A stretch of 64,000 bases of DNA from Citrobacter werkmanii NBRC 105721 (GCA_000759755.1 BBMW01000009.1:434001-498000); one strand, 5' to 3'. Shown: positions 21,432-32,117, counted from the stretch's first letter. Notes: generated by a model from the letters alone, not told the origin. A program made the numbers and translations.

Positions 21432-23099
21432 TTATTGCAAACGTTCTAATAAACGAGCCAGTTTCTTATTACCGCCAGCGACAGGCGCCCACTGGTAATG
21501 CACCACAGGCATTTCTGCCGCCTGTAAATCCAGTGCAAAACTGCGTAACCCGGCATTGATGACCGCCACTTTTTCCAGTAGCGGAGGTGTGGATTTGTCA
21601 GATAACGGTTGAGATGGACGAATCAGTTCGGCGGCAAGCAGCGTTGCCTCAGGCAGTGAACTCACTACGGCAATGCCGGCATCTTCCAGTGTGGCAATCT
21701 GCAGTGAGCGACACTGCGGATCGCGTTCTGTACCTGTCACCGTCGCAATCGCATACAGCGGTTGCTCATGGCCTCGCGCAGCGCACGCCTTCTGCCAGGC
21801 CTGAACCAACGATGCGGCCGGATCTGCCGTCGCGCCGTAACCAATCACGACATCAACTAACAGTACGCGTACCTGCGGCTGCGTCCCCAGATCCGTAATC
21901 AGTTGATTACGTAAGGCAGGGTCAATCATCGGATGCGGCCGCCAGACGGTGTAAAAATCATCCCCCAGATCGATAATCTGGTGCCCGGCGGCATCCAGCA
22001 TCATGCCATGATGATGTTGTGCATCCGCGGTGACATTCAGGTGGGCGGCCAGCAGCCCAGCGGCTTCGGCGGCCAGCGTACCTCCGGTGTATAACCCTCG
22101 GATCACACCGTCTCCTGTGGTTGAAAGCGAGCTGCGTCGCGCCGCGACTCTCGCCAGTAAACAGGCCAGACGGGCCGCATCGTCCAACGTCGCGGCAAAC
22201 CAGACGTTTTCGTCGCGGGCGACCGCGGAGGTGTAACCTAAAAACAGGGCTACCACGGGTTTGCCGGTGGCCTTCATCGCCGTCACGATATGCTGGCGAA
22301 CAACCTCCGCCGGTGGTTTCGACACAAAAGCCAACACCTGGCTTTTGTCGTCTGCGCCAAGCATCTCCATCGCGGTAAGCGCGCTAATCCCCCCTACCTC
22401 GGCGCTCAGGTCCCGTCCGCCCAGACCGATGGCGTGAGTGATGCCTTCCCCGGCCAGCGCTATCTGTGAACAGAGCTCCTGAATCCCTGTGCCGGAGGCG
22501 CCCAGCACACCGATATTGCCTTCCGGCATCACGTTGGCAAAAGCCAGCGGCGTGCCCGCAATCATGGCGGTTCCGCAGTCCGGTCCCATCACCAGCAGAC
22601 CTTTATCCTGCGCACGGCGCTTGAGGGTGATTTCATCTTCCAGGGTCACGTTATCGGAGAACATCATGACATTCAGGTTGCGATCCAACGCCTGGTTCGC
22701 CAGCTCCGCCGCGTATTCACCGGCGACGGAAATGAGCGTCATATTCGCCTCAGGCAGTTTCTGGCACGCGCTTTCCCAGCGTCTGACCTGCAGGAGCGTT
22801 TGGCTACCGCCAGTGGCCTGCGCCAGCTGCTGCAACGACTCATCCAGTTGTTGCAGAATGGCCTGCGTAATACTTTCATCAGCCGTTTCAGTGCGAATCG
22901 CCACACAAATATCGTTTGGCGTCGCATTATTAAAATCGTCATGCCAAAACCCGGTCGTTTCCAGCAATGATTTATTTGCTGGCGTTCCCATCATGACCGA
23001 TACATCGTCTACATTTTCGGACTCACTCAGCTTGCGTGAAATAATCATTAAACTGACAGAGTCCTGAAAACACCCTTTTTTAATAAAGGCGTGGATCAT
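21432..23099 (-). CDS. fdrA: FdrA/AllF, succinyl-CoA-synthetase-like subunit of oxamate carbamoyltransferase
   Basis: A 555-residue protein whose fold relates to succinyl-CoA synthetase alpha plus beta parts. MGPDCGTAMI is followed by the nucleotide-binding-like GNIGVLGASGTGIQ, and GLYTGGTLAAEA opens the C-terminal half. It was first described as FdrA, a suppressor of dominant-negative FtsH. In the all regulon it acts with AllG and AllH on oxalurate. It starts the leftward allFGHK operon and is divergent from allD across a 316-bp gap. Confidence 0.9.
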   Translation of the reverse strand: MIHAFIKKGCFQDSVSLMIISRKLSESENVDDVSVMMGTPANKSLLETTGFWHDDFNNATPNDICVAIRTETADESITQAILQQLDESLQQLAQATGGSQTLLQVRRWESACQKLPEANMTLISVAGEYAAELANQALDRNLNVMMFSDNVTLEDEITLKRRAQDKGLLVMGPDCGTAMIAGTPLAFANVMPEGNIGVLGASGTGIQELCSQIALAGEGITHAIGLGGRDLSAEVGGISALTAMEMLGADDKSQVLAFVSKPPAEVVRQHIVTAMKATGKPVVALFLGYTSAVARDENVWFAATLDDAARLACLLARVAARRSSLSTTGDGVIRGLYTGGTLAAEAAGLLAAHLNVTADAQHHHGMMLDAAGHQIIDLGDDFYTVWRPHPMIDPALRNQLITDLGTQPQVRVLLVDVVIGYGATADPAASLVQAWQKACAARGHEQPLYAIATVTGTERDPQCRSLQIATLEDAGIAVVSSLPEATLLAAELIRPSQPLSDKSTPPLLEKVAVINAGLRSFALDLQAAEMPVVHYQWAPVAGGNKKLARLLERLQ

Positions 23100-23415
23100 A
23101 ACAACCCCTTAATAATTGCACCCATGGCAATTGCACGAGTAGTGTTAATGTGTAGCTCAAGGTATATATCTGGAATCCCAAATAGAGTGACTGGCATCAC
23201 ACTGGAATTATTAACAAAATAAATTTAACAACCACCAGAGTATTAAACATTATTTTTTAACGGCATTGTTTATTTAAAAAGAAAGGGCAAATCAACACTG
23301 ATTATCAAATAAATTCTAACTATATTTTTTTGTGTGTCTGGATCACATAATCAATTTTTATTCCCGGTATGTTAACGGCAGTCATGCTTCACACCGTCGT
23401 TAAAAAGGAAGACAG
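23100..23415. promoter_or_regulatory. Divergent allF/allD promoter region
   Basis: This 316-bp AT-rich intergenic region contains no gene. It should carry the AllS-dependent promoters. The sequence CTGGAAT occurs twice around a CRP-like site, at 23170-23176 and 23202-23208 (32 bp apart), and could be part of an AllS site. No close copy of the AllR palindrome was seen here. Confidence 0.5.
23186..23201. promoter_or_regulatory. Candidate CRP site
   Basis: AGTGA-CTGGCA-TCACA matches the CRP consensus TGTGA-N6-TCACA at 9 of 10 positions. It lies about 87 bp before the allF start and 215 bp before allD. Confidence 0.6.
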
Positions 23416-24465
23416 ATGAAAATCAGTCGGGAAACACTCCACCAGCTTATCGAGAATAAGCTTTGCAAGGCCGGACTAAAACGTGAGCACGCCACAACGG
23501 TTGCTGAGGTATTGGTTTACGCCGATGCCAGAGGCATTCACTCTCATGGCGCCGTACGCGTTGAATACTATGCTGAGCGCATTTCAAAAGGCGGTACCAA
23601 CCGCGAACCCACATTTCGTTTTGAAGATACCGGTCCCTGTACAGCGATTTTGCATGCCGATAATGCCGCCGGGCAAGTCGCAGCAAAGATGGGTATGGAG
23701 CATGCCATTAAAATTGCTAAAAAAAATGGTGTCGCCGTCGTTGGCATTAGCCGAATGGGGCACAGCGGTGCCATTTCTTACTTTGTGCAGCAAGCCGCTC
23801 GCGCTGGTCTGATCGGCCTCTCCGTGTGCCAGTCCGACCCGATGGTGGTACCGTTCGGCGGCGCAGATATTTACTACGGTACCAATCCGTTAGCCTTCGC
23901 TGCGCCAGGAGAAGGCGACGACATCATGACGTTTGATATGGCGACAACGGTGCAGGCATGGGGAAAAGTTCTGGATGCCCGCTCCCGCAACGAGCCGATT
24001 CCGAATACCTGGGCAGTCGATAAAAACGGCGCGCCAACTTCCGATCCATTTGCTGTCAATGCGTTGCTACCTGCGGCTGGGCCTAAAGGCTATGGCCTGA
24101 TGATGATGATCGATGTGTTATCCGGCATTTTATTGGGATTACCGTTTGGTCGTCAGGTCAGTTCAATGTATGAGGATTTACATGCCGGTCGGAATTTAGG
24201 CCAACTGCATTTGGTTATTAATCCCGACTTTTTCTCCTCCAGCCAATTATTCCGCCAGCACCTCAGCCAGACCATGCAAGAGTTAAATAACGTTACTCCT
24301 GCACCCGGCTTTAAACAAGTTTATTACCCCGGACAGGATCAAGATATTAATCAACGCAATGCCGCGGTCCATGGTATCGACATTGTTGACGATATTTATC
24401 AATACCTGATTTCCGATGCCCTCTATCTCAAGTCATACGAAACAAAGAATCCCTTTGCACAATAA
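23416..24465 (+). CDS. allD: AllD, ureidoglycolate dehydrogenase
   Basis: A 349-residue malate/L-lactate dehydrogenase-family enzyme that oxidises (S)-ureidoglycolate to oxalurate with NAD. Family features are the catalytic-region HSHGAVR near residue 42, HSGAISYF near residue 117, and GTNPLAFAAP. It begins the rightward allD-allC-allE operon, with GGAAG upstream and only 21 bp before allC. Confidence 0.95.
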   Translation: MKISRETLHQLIENKLCKAGLKREHATTVAEVLVYADARGIHSHGAVRVEYYAERISKGGTNREPTFRFEDTGPCTAILHADNAAGQVAAKMGMEHAIKIAKKNGVAVVGISRMGHSGAISYFVQQAARAGLIGLSVCQSDPMVVPFGGADIYYGTNPLAFAAPGEGDDIMTFDMATTVQAWGKVLDARSRNEPIPNTWAVDKNGAPTSDPFAVNALLPAAGPKGYGLMMMIDVLSGILLGLPFGRQVSSMYEDLHAGRNLGQLHLVINPDFFSSSQLFRQHLSQTMQELNNVTPAPGFKQVYYPGQDQDINQRNAAVHGIDIVDDIYQYLISDALYLKSYETKNPFAQ

Positions 24466-24486
24466 TTATTGAAACAGGAATTTCAT

Positions 24487-25722
24487 ATGATCAACCATTT
24501 TCGTCACGCAATTGAAGAAACCCTTCCCTGGCTCTCTTCCTTTGGCGCGGATCCTACCGGTGGGATGACGCGCTTGCTGTATTCGCCAGAATGGCTTGAA
24601 ACACAACAGCAATTCAAAAAACGCATGGACGCCAGCGGCCTGGAAACTCGCTTTGATGAAGTGGGCAACTTATACGGTCGTCTGCTTGGGAACGAATCGC
24701 CGGAACAGGTCATTTTAAGCGGCTCGCATATTGATACCGTCGTCAACGGCGGCAATCTTGACGGCCAGTTTGGCGCGCTGGCGGCATGGCTCGCGGTTGA
24801 CTGGCTCAAGAGCACCTATGGCGCACCGCTGAAAACGGTCGAAGTCGTTTCCATGGCGGAAGAGGAAGGCAGCCGTTTCCCGTATGTCTTCTGGGGCAGC
24901 AAAAACATTTTTGGACTGGCAAATCCCGATGACGTCCGTAATATCCAGGACGCGAAAGGCACCCGTTTTGTTGACGCAATGAACGCCTGCGGCTTTACCC
25001 TCCCCGCAGAGCCGCTTCATGCCCGTAATGACATCAAAGCCTTCGTTGAATTACACATCGAACAAGGTTGTGTGCTTGAAAGTAATGGCCAGTCGATAGG
25101 CGTCGTCAGCGCGATTGTCGGCCAACGTCGCTATACGGTAACGCTGAACGGTGAATCCAACCATGCGGGGACAACGCCGCTGAGCTACCGTCGCGATACC
25201 GTATACGCTTTCAGTCGCATCTGCAGCCAGTCTATCGAGAAAGCCAAAAAGCATGGCGATCCTCTGGTACTGACCTTTGGTAAGGTAGAGCCGCAGCCGA
25301 ACACCGTCAACGTGGTGCCAGGCAAAACGACCTTCACAATCGATTGCCGTCATACCGATGCCGACGTATTGCGTGATTTTACTCAACAACTGGAAAACGA
25401 CATGCGCGCCATCTGCGATGAAATGGATATCGGCATTGATATCGATTTGTGGATGGATGAAACGCCGGTCCCGATGGACAGTAAACTGGTCTCTACCCTT
25501 ACCGAACTGTGTGAAAAAGAACAGCTGAACTACCGTGTCATGCACAGTGGCGCAGGCCATGATGCGCAAATTTTCGCTCCCCGCGTACCGACCTGCATGA
25601 TTTTCATTCCCAGCATTAACGGTATCAGCCACAACCCCGCTGAACGCACAAACATTAACGACCTTGCCGAAGGGGTCAAAACTCTGGCATTAATGCTTCA
25701 TCAACTTGCCTGGCAGAAATAA
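24487..25722 (+). CDS. allC: AllC, allantoate amidohydrolase
   Basis: A 411-residue M20-family metal-dependent amidohydrolase converting allantoate to (S)-ureidoglycine, CO2 and ammonia. Metal ligands are in SGSHIDTVVNGGNLDG, AEEEGSRF and LHIEQG; the C-terminal His is in GISHNPAERT. ATG 24487 (AGGA upstream) gives the E. coli length; a frame extension to 24469 is not needed. Confidence 0.96.
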   Translation: MINHFRHAIEETLPWLSSFGADPTGGMTRLLYSPEWLETQQQFKKRMDASGLETRFDEVGNLYGRLLGNESPEQVILSGSHIDTVVNGGNLDGQFGALAAWLAVDWLKSTYGAPLKTVEVVSMAEEEGSRFPYVFWGSKNIFGLANPDDVRNIQDAKGTRFVDAMNACGFTLPAEPLHARNDIKAFVELHIEQGCVLESNGQSIGVVSAIVGQRRYTVTLNGESNHAGTTPLSYRRDTVYAFSRICSQSIEKAKKHGDPLVLTFGKVEPQPNTVNVVPGKTTFTIDCRHTDADVLRDFTQQLENDMRAICDEMDIGIDIDLWMDETPVPMDSKLVSTLTELCEKEQLNYRVMHSGAGHDAQIFAPRVPTCMIFIPSINGISHNPAERTNINDLAEGVKTLALMLHQLAWQK

Positions 25723-25732
25723 GGAGTCACCC

Positions 25733-26518
25733 ATGGGATATCTGAATAACGTCACGGGTTATCGCGATGATTTATTGGCTAATCGCGCAATTGTAAAACA
25801 CGGTAACTTTGCCCTGCTAACCCCGGACGGACTGGTTAAAAATATCATTCCGGGTTTTGAAAACTGTGACGTCACCATCCTCTCAACGCCAAAACTGGGC
25901 GCGTCATTTGTTGACTATCTGGTGACCCTACGCCAGAACGGCGGCCACCACAGCGGTTTTGGCGGCGAAGGTATTGAAACGTTCGTGTATGTTATTTCCG
26001 GCAAAATTGAGGCGAAAGCGGAAGGTAAAACCTTTGCTTTAACCCAGGGCGGATATCTGTATTGCCCGCCAGGTGAACTGCTCACCTTTAATAATGCCCA
26101 GACAGAAGACAGCCAACTGTTTTTATACAAACGCCGTTATACGCCGGTGGCAGGCCATTCACCATGGCTGGTCTCCGGTAATGCCAACCAGTTAGAACGT
26201 ATTCATTATGAAGGCATGGATGACGTAATCCTGCTGGATTTCCTGCCTAAAGAATTAGGCTTCGATATGAATATGCATATTCTGTCATTCGAACCCGGCG
26301 CCAGTCATGGTTATATCGAAACGCATGTACAGGAACATGGGGCTTATATTCTCTCAGGTCAGGGCGTTTATAACCTCGATAACCAATGGATCCCGGTGAA
26401 AAAAGGCGACTACATCTTTATGGGCGCGTACTCCCTGCAGGCGGGTTACGGCGTGGGGCGTGGTGAAGCGTTCAGCTATATCTATTCCAAAGATTGCAAC
26501 CGGGATGTTGAGATTTAA
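25733..26518 (+). CDS. allE: AllE, (S)-ureidoglycine aminohydrolase
   Basis: A 261-residue bicupin (formerly YlbA) that uses Mn2+ to release ammonia from (S)-ureidoglycine, giving (S)-ureidoglycolate. Two cupin barrels are visible, around GFGGEGIETFVYVISG and THVQEHGAYILSGQG. Start ATG 25733 has AAGGAG 6-8 nt upstream. It is the last gene of the allDCE operon and is followed by a strong terminator. Confidence 0.95.
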   Translation: MGYLNNVTGYRDDLLANRAIVKHGNFALLTPDGLVKNIIPGFENCDVTILSTPKLGASFVDYLVTLRQNGGHHSGFGGEGIETFVYVISGKIEAKAEGKTFALTQGGYLYCPPGELLTFNNAQTEDSQLFLYKRRYTPVAGHSPWLVSGNANQLERIHYEGMDDVILLDFLPKELGFDMNMHILSFEPGASHGYIETHVQEHGAYILSGQGVYNLDNQWIPVKKGDYIFMGAYSLQAGYGVGRGEAFSYIYSKDCNRDVEI

Positions 26519-26566
26519 CGGCGAACAGCCCGCCTGATAATTTTTTATTTAGCTATGTTGGGTTTT

Positions 26567-26593
26567 GCCACGGTTAACACCGTGGCTTTTTTT
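26567..26593. terminator. Terminator between allE and glxK
   Basis: A perfect 8-bp stem, GCCACGGT (26567-26574) and ACCGTGGC (26579-26586), with loop TAAC and seven Ts at 26587-26593. It terminates allE; the converging glxK stop is only 5 bp beyond. Confidence 0.92.
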
Positions 26594-26597
26594 ATGC

Positions 26598-27749
26598 TTA
26601 ACGCAGATTAATCGCCTGACCGAGCTTCATCGCGCAAGCAATATTACGCGCACAGTGATAAAGGTTGGTTTCACCACTCGCCAGCACTTCCGCCAATGGC
26701 GCGAGTCGCGGCAAAATACTGAATACCGCATCAATACCATGATCGTGAACCACCTCCACACCTTCCCCCAGCACCCCGGCGATACCAATAACCGGAACAT
26801 GATGCTGCATAGCAACAGAAGCAACACCGATTGGCGCTTTTCCCCCGACCGTTTGCGAATCAATACGTCCCTCGCCGGTGATGACCAGCGATGCATCTTT
26901 GATGGACTGCTCCAGTTGAACGGCCTGCAGCACAATCTCAATCCCTGGTTTCATGATGGCCTGCAGAAAGATAGCCGCAGCGATGCCCATTCCACCCGCC
27001 GCCCCACCGCCCGCAACCTGAGATACATCCTCACCGGTCAACGTTCGCAGCACATGCGCGTAGTTGAGTAATCCTTCTTCCAGTTTCTCAACCATTTCCG
27101 GCGTCGCCCCTTTCTGCGGACCGAATACTCTTGCCGCGCCACGCGGGCCAACCAATGGGTTATCCACATCACAGGCAACTTCGATCCGACATGCTGTCAG
27201 CCGCGGATCGCACTGTTGCAGGTCAATGCTCGCGAGGCGAGATAAGCTACCACCTCCCGCCCTCAATGATGTCCCTTGCACATCAAGGAACCGCACGCCT
27301 AGCGCCTGAGCCATCCCCATGCCGCCATCAACTGTCGCACTCCCGCCGATACCGAGGATAATATGACGAATACCGGCATCCAGCGCATGCCGAATCAGTT
27401 CGCCAGTCCCGTAACTTGATGCCAGCAGTGGATTACGCGCCTGCGGTTCGACCAACATCAGTCCACTCGCCGCGGCCATTTCAATAATGGCGGTCTTTCC
27501 ATCACCGGTCAGGCCATAAAATCCCATGACCTTTTCCCCCATCGGCCCACAGACCTCCAGCGAGACCACTTTTCCACCTGTCGCCGCCACCATGGCATCC
27601 ACGGTCCCCTCCCCGCCATCTGCAATTGGTAAACAAATGTATTCTGCATCCGGGAATATGGCTGAAAATCCAGCTTTAATTGCCTGGCAGCATTGGTCGG
27701 CGCTTAAGCTCTCTTTAAACGAATCTGGCGCAATTACAATTTTCATCAT
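26598..27749 (-). CDS. glxK: GlxK, glycerate kinase
   Basis: A 383-residue glycerate kinase of the GarK/GlxK family, phosphorylating glycerate to 2-phosphoglycerate for entry to glycolysis. Signatures are [38 protein letters not shown] and [11 protein letters not shown]. Two tandem ATG codons (27749, 27746) are possible starts. It is the last gene of the long gcl operon and lies 18 bp after ybbY. Confidence 0.95.
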   Translation of the reverse strand: MMKIVIAPDSFKESLSADQCCQAIKAGFSAIFPDAEYICLPIADGGEGTVDAMVAATGGKVVSLEVCGPMGEKVMGFYGLTGDGKTAIIEMAAASGLMLVEPQARNPLLASSYGTGELIRHALDAGIRHIILGIGGSATVDGGMGMAQALGVRFLDVQGTSLRAGGGSLSRLASIDLQQCDPRLTACRIEVACDVDNPLVGPRGAARVFGPQKGATPEMVEKLEEGLLNYAHVLRTLTGEDVSQVAGGGAAGGMGIAAAIFLQAIMKPGIEIVLQAVQLEQSIKDASLVITGEGRIDSQTVGGKAPIGVASVAMQHHVPVIGIAGVLGEGVEVVHDHGIDAVFSILPRLAPLAEVLASGETNLYHCARNIACAMKLGQAINLR

Positions 27750-27767
27750 TAATCCTTTTTCATCCTG

Positions 27768-29072
27768 TTATTTAATGCGTTCCCATGGAATGAGGTTTTC
27801 CATAAGCACTGCCAGTAAAATCCCCACCAATAAGCCATTACTCAGTAATGGCCGAATAGTCAGTGGAAGATCTTGTAAATAAACCGGAGGCAGCCCCATC
27901 AAAAAAATCCCCACAAACAGCGGGAGTGCCAGCCGATAAATATTTCGTGCGGTAAATGTGATTTGCTGGCTGAAAACCAGACCGGAATAGAGCAACGGCA
28001 GATAAGATACCAACATAACGGCACTGCTGATTGCCAGTGGAATGGCGCAGAATAAGCGGGTTAGCGGCGTCACTATCGCCACCAATAAACATAATACGCT
28101 GCCATAAATAAATGATTTTCGCGAACTGTCGCCAGTTTGTGTTAACAGCCCGATAGAAGAGACAAAAGGTGAAAATGGAATCACGGCAAAAGGCACTGTC
28201 ACCAGCGTCATAAAACCGGAAATGATAAAGCTACGACGATAACGCGAGCTGCTGGAGCCTTGATGCGTGTAAAAGATGTCCGTGCCGCGCACCGCGCCAT
28301 AGGTATTACTGATATTCACCAGACCGGTGATAACCGCCGTCAGGATAATACCGGGTAACAGCCTGCCATGACTGCCTAACGGGAACCACTGCCAGCTTAA
28401 TTCCCCAGACGGCAAAGACGTTGATGGAAAGCACAACCGCCAGAGTCCCCATCCCACTACCGCCCCCACCAGCAGGGCGTAACGGGAGATCCGCTGCGGT
28501 AAAAAAATGATCATCGCAAGGATGAAGCACATCACGCCAACCGCCAGGCTAAAAGGCGCCAGTTGAATTTTGACGCTGGTGTCAGCAATGCCAAAAGGCA
28601 ATCCCAACATGCCCTTAAAAAAGATAGTGGTGAGCTGAGCGCCCAACAGCAGCATAAAAAAGACCATCACCGTTGGGGTAAATAGCCGGGCCAACCGGTG
28701 TCCTAAGCCGCTAAAGCCGATAATCATCGTCAGCACAGCGGAAATGACAATCCCGACGCTCAGACTGGTGGCGATATCATTGAGCGGTGTCCCGCGTGAC
28801 GCCTCAGCCAGGGTAATTGTCAAAATGGTGCCCCACCATAAACCGGTCGGACCTTCCATAATGGCGCGACGATGGCCACAAATAACCTGCGCAAGGCAGG
28901 CCAGCGATGTCGTGAAAAAAGCGTATTGCGTGAGCATTAACAGATTGCTCGCGGGGAGATGAAAAGCAGAAACCAGCGTTGGGGGGACCACGACCGTATT
29001 GCAAAAAATAAAGAAAAACCACTGAAAGCCAGATAGCAAACTTTCGCGGTTAATAACAGGAAGCATATTCAT
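27768..29072 (-). CDS. ybbY: YbbY, putative purine permease (NCS2 family)
   Basis: A 434-residue polytopic inner-membrane protein of the nucleobase:cation symporter-2 family, matching E. coli YbbY over its length. About 12-14 hydrophobic segments are visible, and the substrate-region motif LVNISNTYGAVRGTD replaces the usual xanthine/uracil signature. The substrate is unproven; its position between allB and glxK suggests a purine-degradation intermediate. ATG 29066 is an alternative start. Confidence 0.88.
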   Translation of the reverse strand: MNMLPVINRESLLSGFQWFFFIFCNTVVVPPTLVSAFHLPASNLLMLTQYAFFTTSLACLAQVICGHRRAIMEGPTGLWWGTILTITLAEASRGTPLNDIATSLSVGIVISAVLTMIIGFSGLGHRLARLFTPTVMVFFMLLLGAQLTTIFFKGMLGLPFGIADTSVKIQLAPFSLAVGVMCFILAMIIFLPQRISRYALLVGAVVGWGLWRLCFPSTSLPSGELSWQWFPLGSHGRLLPGIILTAVITGLVNISNTYGAVRGTDIFYTHQGSSSSRYRRSFIISGFMTLVTVPFAVIPFSPFVSSIGLLTQTGDSSRKSFIYGSVLCLLVAIVTPLTRLFCAIPLAISSAVMLVSYLPLLYSGLVFSQQITFTARNIYRLALPLFVGIFLMGLPPVYLQDLPLTIRPLLSNGLLVGILLAVLMENLIPWERIK

Positions 29073-29086
29073 ACCTTAAAATAGAG

Positions 29087-29111
29087 AATGCCCGCCAGCA
29101 TGACGGGCATT
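29087..29111 (-). other. Intercistronic hairpin between allB and ybbY
   Basis: AATGCCCG (29087-29094) and CGGGCATT (29104-29111) form an 8-bp stem without a proper T tract. It may stabilise or process the operon mRNA. Confidence 0.6.
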
Positions 29112-29124
29112 AATTCACATCACA

Positions 29125-30486
29125 TTATTGTTGATGTTTAAGGATAAATTGACCTTTTGGCGCTACCGGGAACCCCTGCTCGATGTCATAGATAACATCC
29201 CCGCGAAGAATAGTTTTCGTAATGCGCGCGCCAATCGTCCGGCCAACATACGGACTGACCTTGTGGCGATATTCCAGGTCTTCGTTTTTCAGAACGTATT
29301 TGCTGTCCGGTTGAATAAAGACGAAGTCAGCATCTTTACCCGGGGCAATACGTCCTTTCTGCTTCAGGCCGAAAATATCTGCGGCGTTGGTTGCCATCAA
29401 TTTAGCGAATAGCGGCAGTGACATACCGCGTTTTTGCACGGCCTCATCAAACATGACGTCCATACAGCTCTGCAGCCCGGCAATGCCGCCCCACGCCTGC
29501 ATGATATTGCCAGCCTTCATTTCTGGTGGGCATGGCGAGTGGTCGGAAACCAGGCAGTCAATCTCACCATTGAACAGTTTTTCCCACATGCCTTGTTGAT
29601 TCTGTCGATCGCGGATCGGCGGAGAACATTTTGCCAGCGTGCCAATCTCTTCAAACTGATCGGTATCCAGCACAAAATAATGCGGGCAGGATTCGCAGGT
29701 CACATCCTGGCCTTCCTGACGGGCACGGGTCACTTCTTCCACGCCTTCCGGGCTGCTGATATGGCAAACGTGCAGGCGGCAACCGGCGACTTTCGCCAGA
29801 TACAGCACGCGGCGAATAGCTTCCACCTCAGTGAAAACCGGACGTGAAGCCACATAATCATGTGCCGTCACACGGCCTTCGCGTTTAGCTTCCTCGCCAA
29901 GCTCGTCGCAAATGAGCGCATTTTCGCAATGCACCAGCACCGTCTGGTCCATTTCTGCTAACTTCTGCGCGCCTTTGTAGAACTGCCAGTCGTTAACGTC
30001 ACGGAAGTCATTGTCGATTCCGCGATCGCCACAGGTAGCAACAAAGCATTTGAAACCGACGACACCGACCTCATCCAGCTCGTGCAGACGATCAAGGTTG
30101 TAAGAAACCAGACCGCCAAGCTGCGCGGCATCAATGGTCAATTTACCTTTTGCCGCATCAAATTTAAGTTCGATGGTTTCACGATCTACCGTCGCGGGCA
30201 GCTGGTTGAGAGGCATTTCGATCATTGTGGTGATACCGCCTTTTGCCGCGGCACGCGTTCCGGTCTCATAGCCCTCCCAATGTGTACGTCCCGGCTCAGA
30301 GATATGGGTATGCGCATCAACCATGCCCGGTGAAACCACCAGACCTGTCGCATCCATTACCTGCTTTGCCTCACCCAGATTCTCGCCAATGGCGGCGATT
30401 TTTCCTGCCTGGACGGCAATATCAACAATACGAGCTTCATTTTCTAAAATAACAGTACCGTTCTTAATAATTAAATCAAAAGACAT
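29125..30486 (-). CDS. allB: AllB, allantoinase
   Basis: A 453-residue cyclic amidohydrolase opening the allantoin ring to allantoate. The binuclear metal site is readable: [20 protein letters not shown] (carbamylated Lys), [18 protein letters not shown] and SDHSPCPPE. Length equals the E. coli enzyme. It lies downstream of allP in the gcl operon. Confidence 0.97.
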   Translation of the reverse strand: MSFDLIIKNGTVILENEARIVDIAVQAGKIAAIGENLGEAKQVMDATGLVVSPGMVDAHTHISEPGRTHWEGYETGTRAAAKGGITTMIEMPLNQLPATVDRETIELKFDAAKGKLTIDAAQLGGLVSYNLDRLHELDEVGVVGFKCFVATCGDRGIDNDFRDVNDWQFYKGAQKLAEMDQTVLVHCENALICDELGEEAKREGRVTAHDYVASRPVFTEVEAIRRVLYLAKVAGCRLHVCHISSPEGVEEVTRARQEGQDVTCESCPHYFVLDTDQFEEIGTLAKCSPPIRDRQNQQGMWEKLFNGEIDCLVSDHSPCPPEMKAGNIMQAWGGIAGLQSCMDVMFDEAVQKRGMSLPLFAKLMATNAADIFGLKQKGRIAPGKDADFVFIQPDSKYVLKNEDLEYRHKVSPYVGRTIGARITKTILRGDVIYDIEQGFPVAPKGQFILKHQQ

Positions 30487-30558
30487 AACGAACTCCTTGT
30501 ATGGATACAGATAGTTTTTATAAATAACGCACGCTTACACCTACGTTTACTGATTTCA

Positions 30559-32019
30559 TTACAACTGACCTGTTGCTTTTTCTACTGCGGCAGGTTGTCC
30601 AACCGTTCTTTTTTTCAGTAAGGCATATGCCACAAATGCGACAATAACCCCAACAAACCACGACACTCGCGATAACGGCTCAAGCAATGGAATAAACTTT
30701 CCACCCAGTGAAAGAATTACCGCCACTAACGTTACGGAGAATGCCGTCAGGTTAAATCCATTATCATAATATTGATAATTACCACTAGCGGTATATAATT
30801 CATCAAGATTAATCTTGCCACGCATAACGACAAAATAGTGCGCTAACATAACACCAATAACAGGACCGAGCATACCGCCAATGATATCCAGAAACAGATA
30901 AATACTGCTCTGATTTTCCATGAGTTTCCATGGACAAATCAGTAAGCTAATAATACTGGCAATCAATACACCATTTTTATATGTTAGTTTTGTTGGCGCA
31001 ATTGCGGCAATCTGATAACCAGCCGGGATTATATTACCCGTAGCGTTTGTTGAGATTGTGGTCATCAGAATAACCAAAACCGCGAAGAAGGAGGCAAACA
31101 GACTGTCCCAACGCTGTACGATATCCAGCACATTCCAGGTATCCGTTCCATAATGAATACTGGCACCGGCAATAATACACACGCTGGCAATCGCAAATAA
31201 CACGTACGCGACAATAAGACCCAGCGTCTGGCCTAACGCCTGTTCACGAAATGAGTGGGCATTTTGCGTAAAGTCCGAGGCGCTCACCGCCGGAGCGGCC
31301 CATACCGCAACCACGGCGTTAATCACTACCAGGAACAGGAATCCGCTGTTTCCCGCTTTTTGCACACCGCCCGGAATGTAGTCCAGAATGGGGCCAATCC
31401 CTACCAGGGATATCGCCCAGATAGCCATTCCGCCAAAAACGATATAAATGCAAGGATTCAGGATCGCAGTAAATTTATTTAATACTTTACCGCCGCCAAA
31501 ACCGATACCAACGTTAATCAGCCAAAAGATAAGAAATGTGATTAACCCCGGCAGGGACAACCCCAGTAATGTAAAATCACCGCCCAGCGTTAAAAAACCA
31601 GGCCATATCTTGCCAATCAGAATAAGAAAAGCCAGCGATCCGGCATAACATTGCAGACCGAACCACATAATTGCAGCAATCCCGCCTCTTAATAATCCCG
31701 GGAAAAGCGCGCCACGTACGCCATACGAGCCACGCAGAATCATTGCAAAAGGTACACCGTATTTACTTCCGGCGGCGCCGTTCATAACCATGACTAATGC
31801 AATAAACAATGCACTAATAATAATAGCCAACATAATACTGAATGTGGACAGCCCGAGAATGAAGAACCCGCCAACCATAACGTAATTAGGTACGTTATGT
31901 ACTGACCCCATCCATAAAGTAAAATAGTTAAATGTTTTCCAGTTTCGTTGTGCTGCCGTTTTTGGTAATAAGTCGTCACTATAACCACGTTGTTGGTATA
32001 GATCTCTTTGATGTTCCAT
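30559..32019 (-). CDS. allP: AllP (YbbW), allantoin permease
   Basis: A 486-residue NCS1-family transporter with about 12 membrane segments, closely matching E. coli YbbW, which transports allantoin. Family motifs include RNWKTFNYFTLWMG near the N-terminus and PFAMILRGSYGVRGA. It brings in the substrate of AllB, the next gene. Confidence 0.94.
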   Translation of the reverse strand: MEHQRDLYQQRGYSDDLLPKTAAQRNWKTFNYFTLWMGSVHNVPNYVMVGGFFILGLSTFSIMLAIIISALFIALVMVMNGAAGSKYGVPFAMILRGSYGVRGALFPGLLRGGIAAIMWFGLQCYAGSLAFLILIGKIWPGFLTLGGDFTLLGLSLPGLITFLIFWLINVGIGFGGGKVLNKFTAILNPCIYIVFGGMAIWAISLVGIGPILDYIPGGVQKAGNSGFLFLVVINAVVAVWAAPAVSASDFTQNAHSFREQALGQTLGLIVAYVLFAIASVCIIAGASIHYGTDTWNVLDIVQRWDSLFASFFAVLVILMTTISTNATGNIIPAGYQIAAIAPTKLTYKNGVLIASIISLLICPWKLMENQSSIYLFLDIIGGMLGPVIGVMLAHYFVVMRGKINLDELYTASGNYQYYDNGFNLTAFSVTLVAVILSLGGKFIPLLEPLSRVSWFVGVIVAFVAYALLKKRTVGQPAAVEKATGQL

Positions 32020-32117
32020 AAATCCCTCTTGTCACGTATCGGATAACGTTGTAATGGGTTTAGCTATGCGGAACAAAAACAATATATAAAGTAATGCAAA
32101 TAGTTTTAATTATATTT

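Noticed and set aside
23329-23352. Second CRP site (TGTGTGTCTGGATCACA)
   Set aside because: The right half is good but the left half is not at the required 6-bp spacing.
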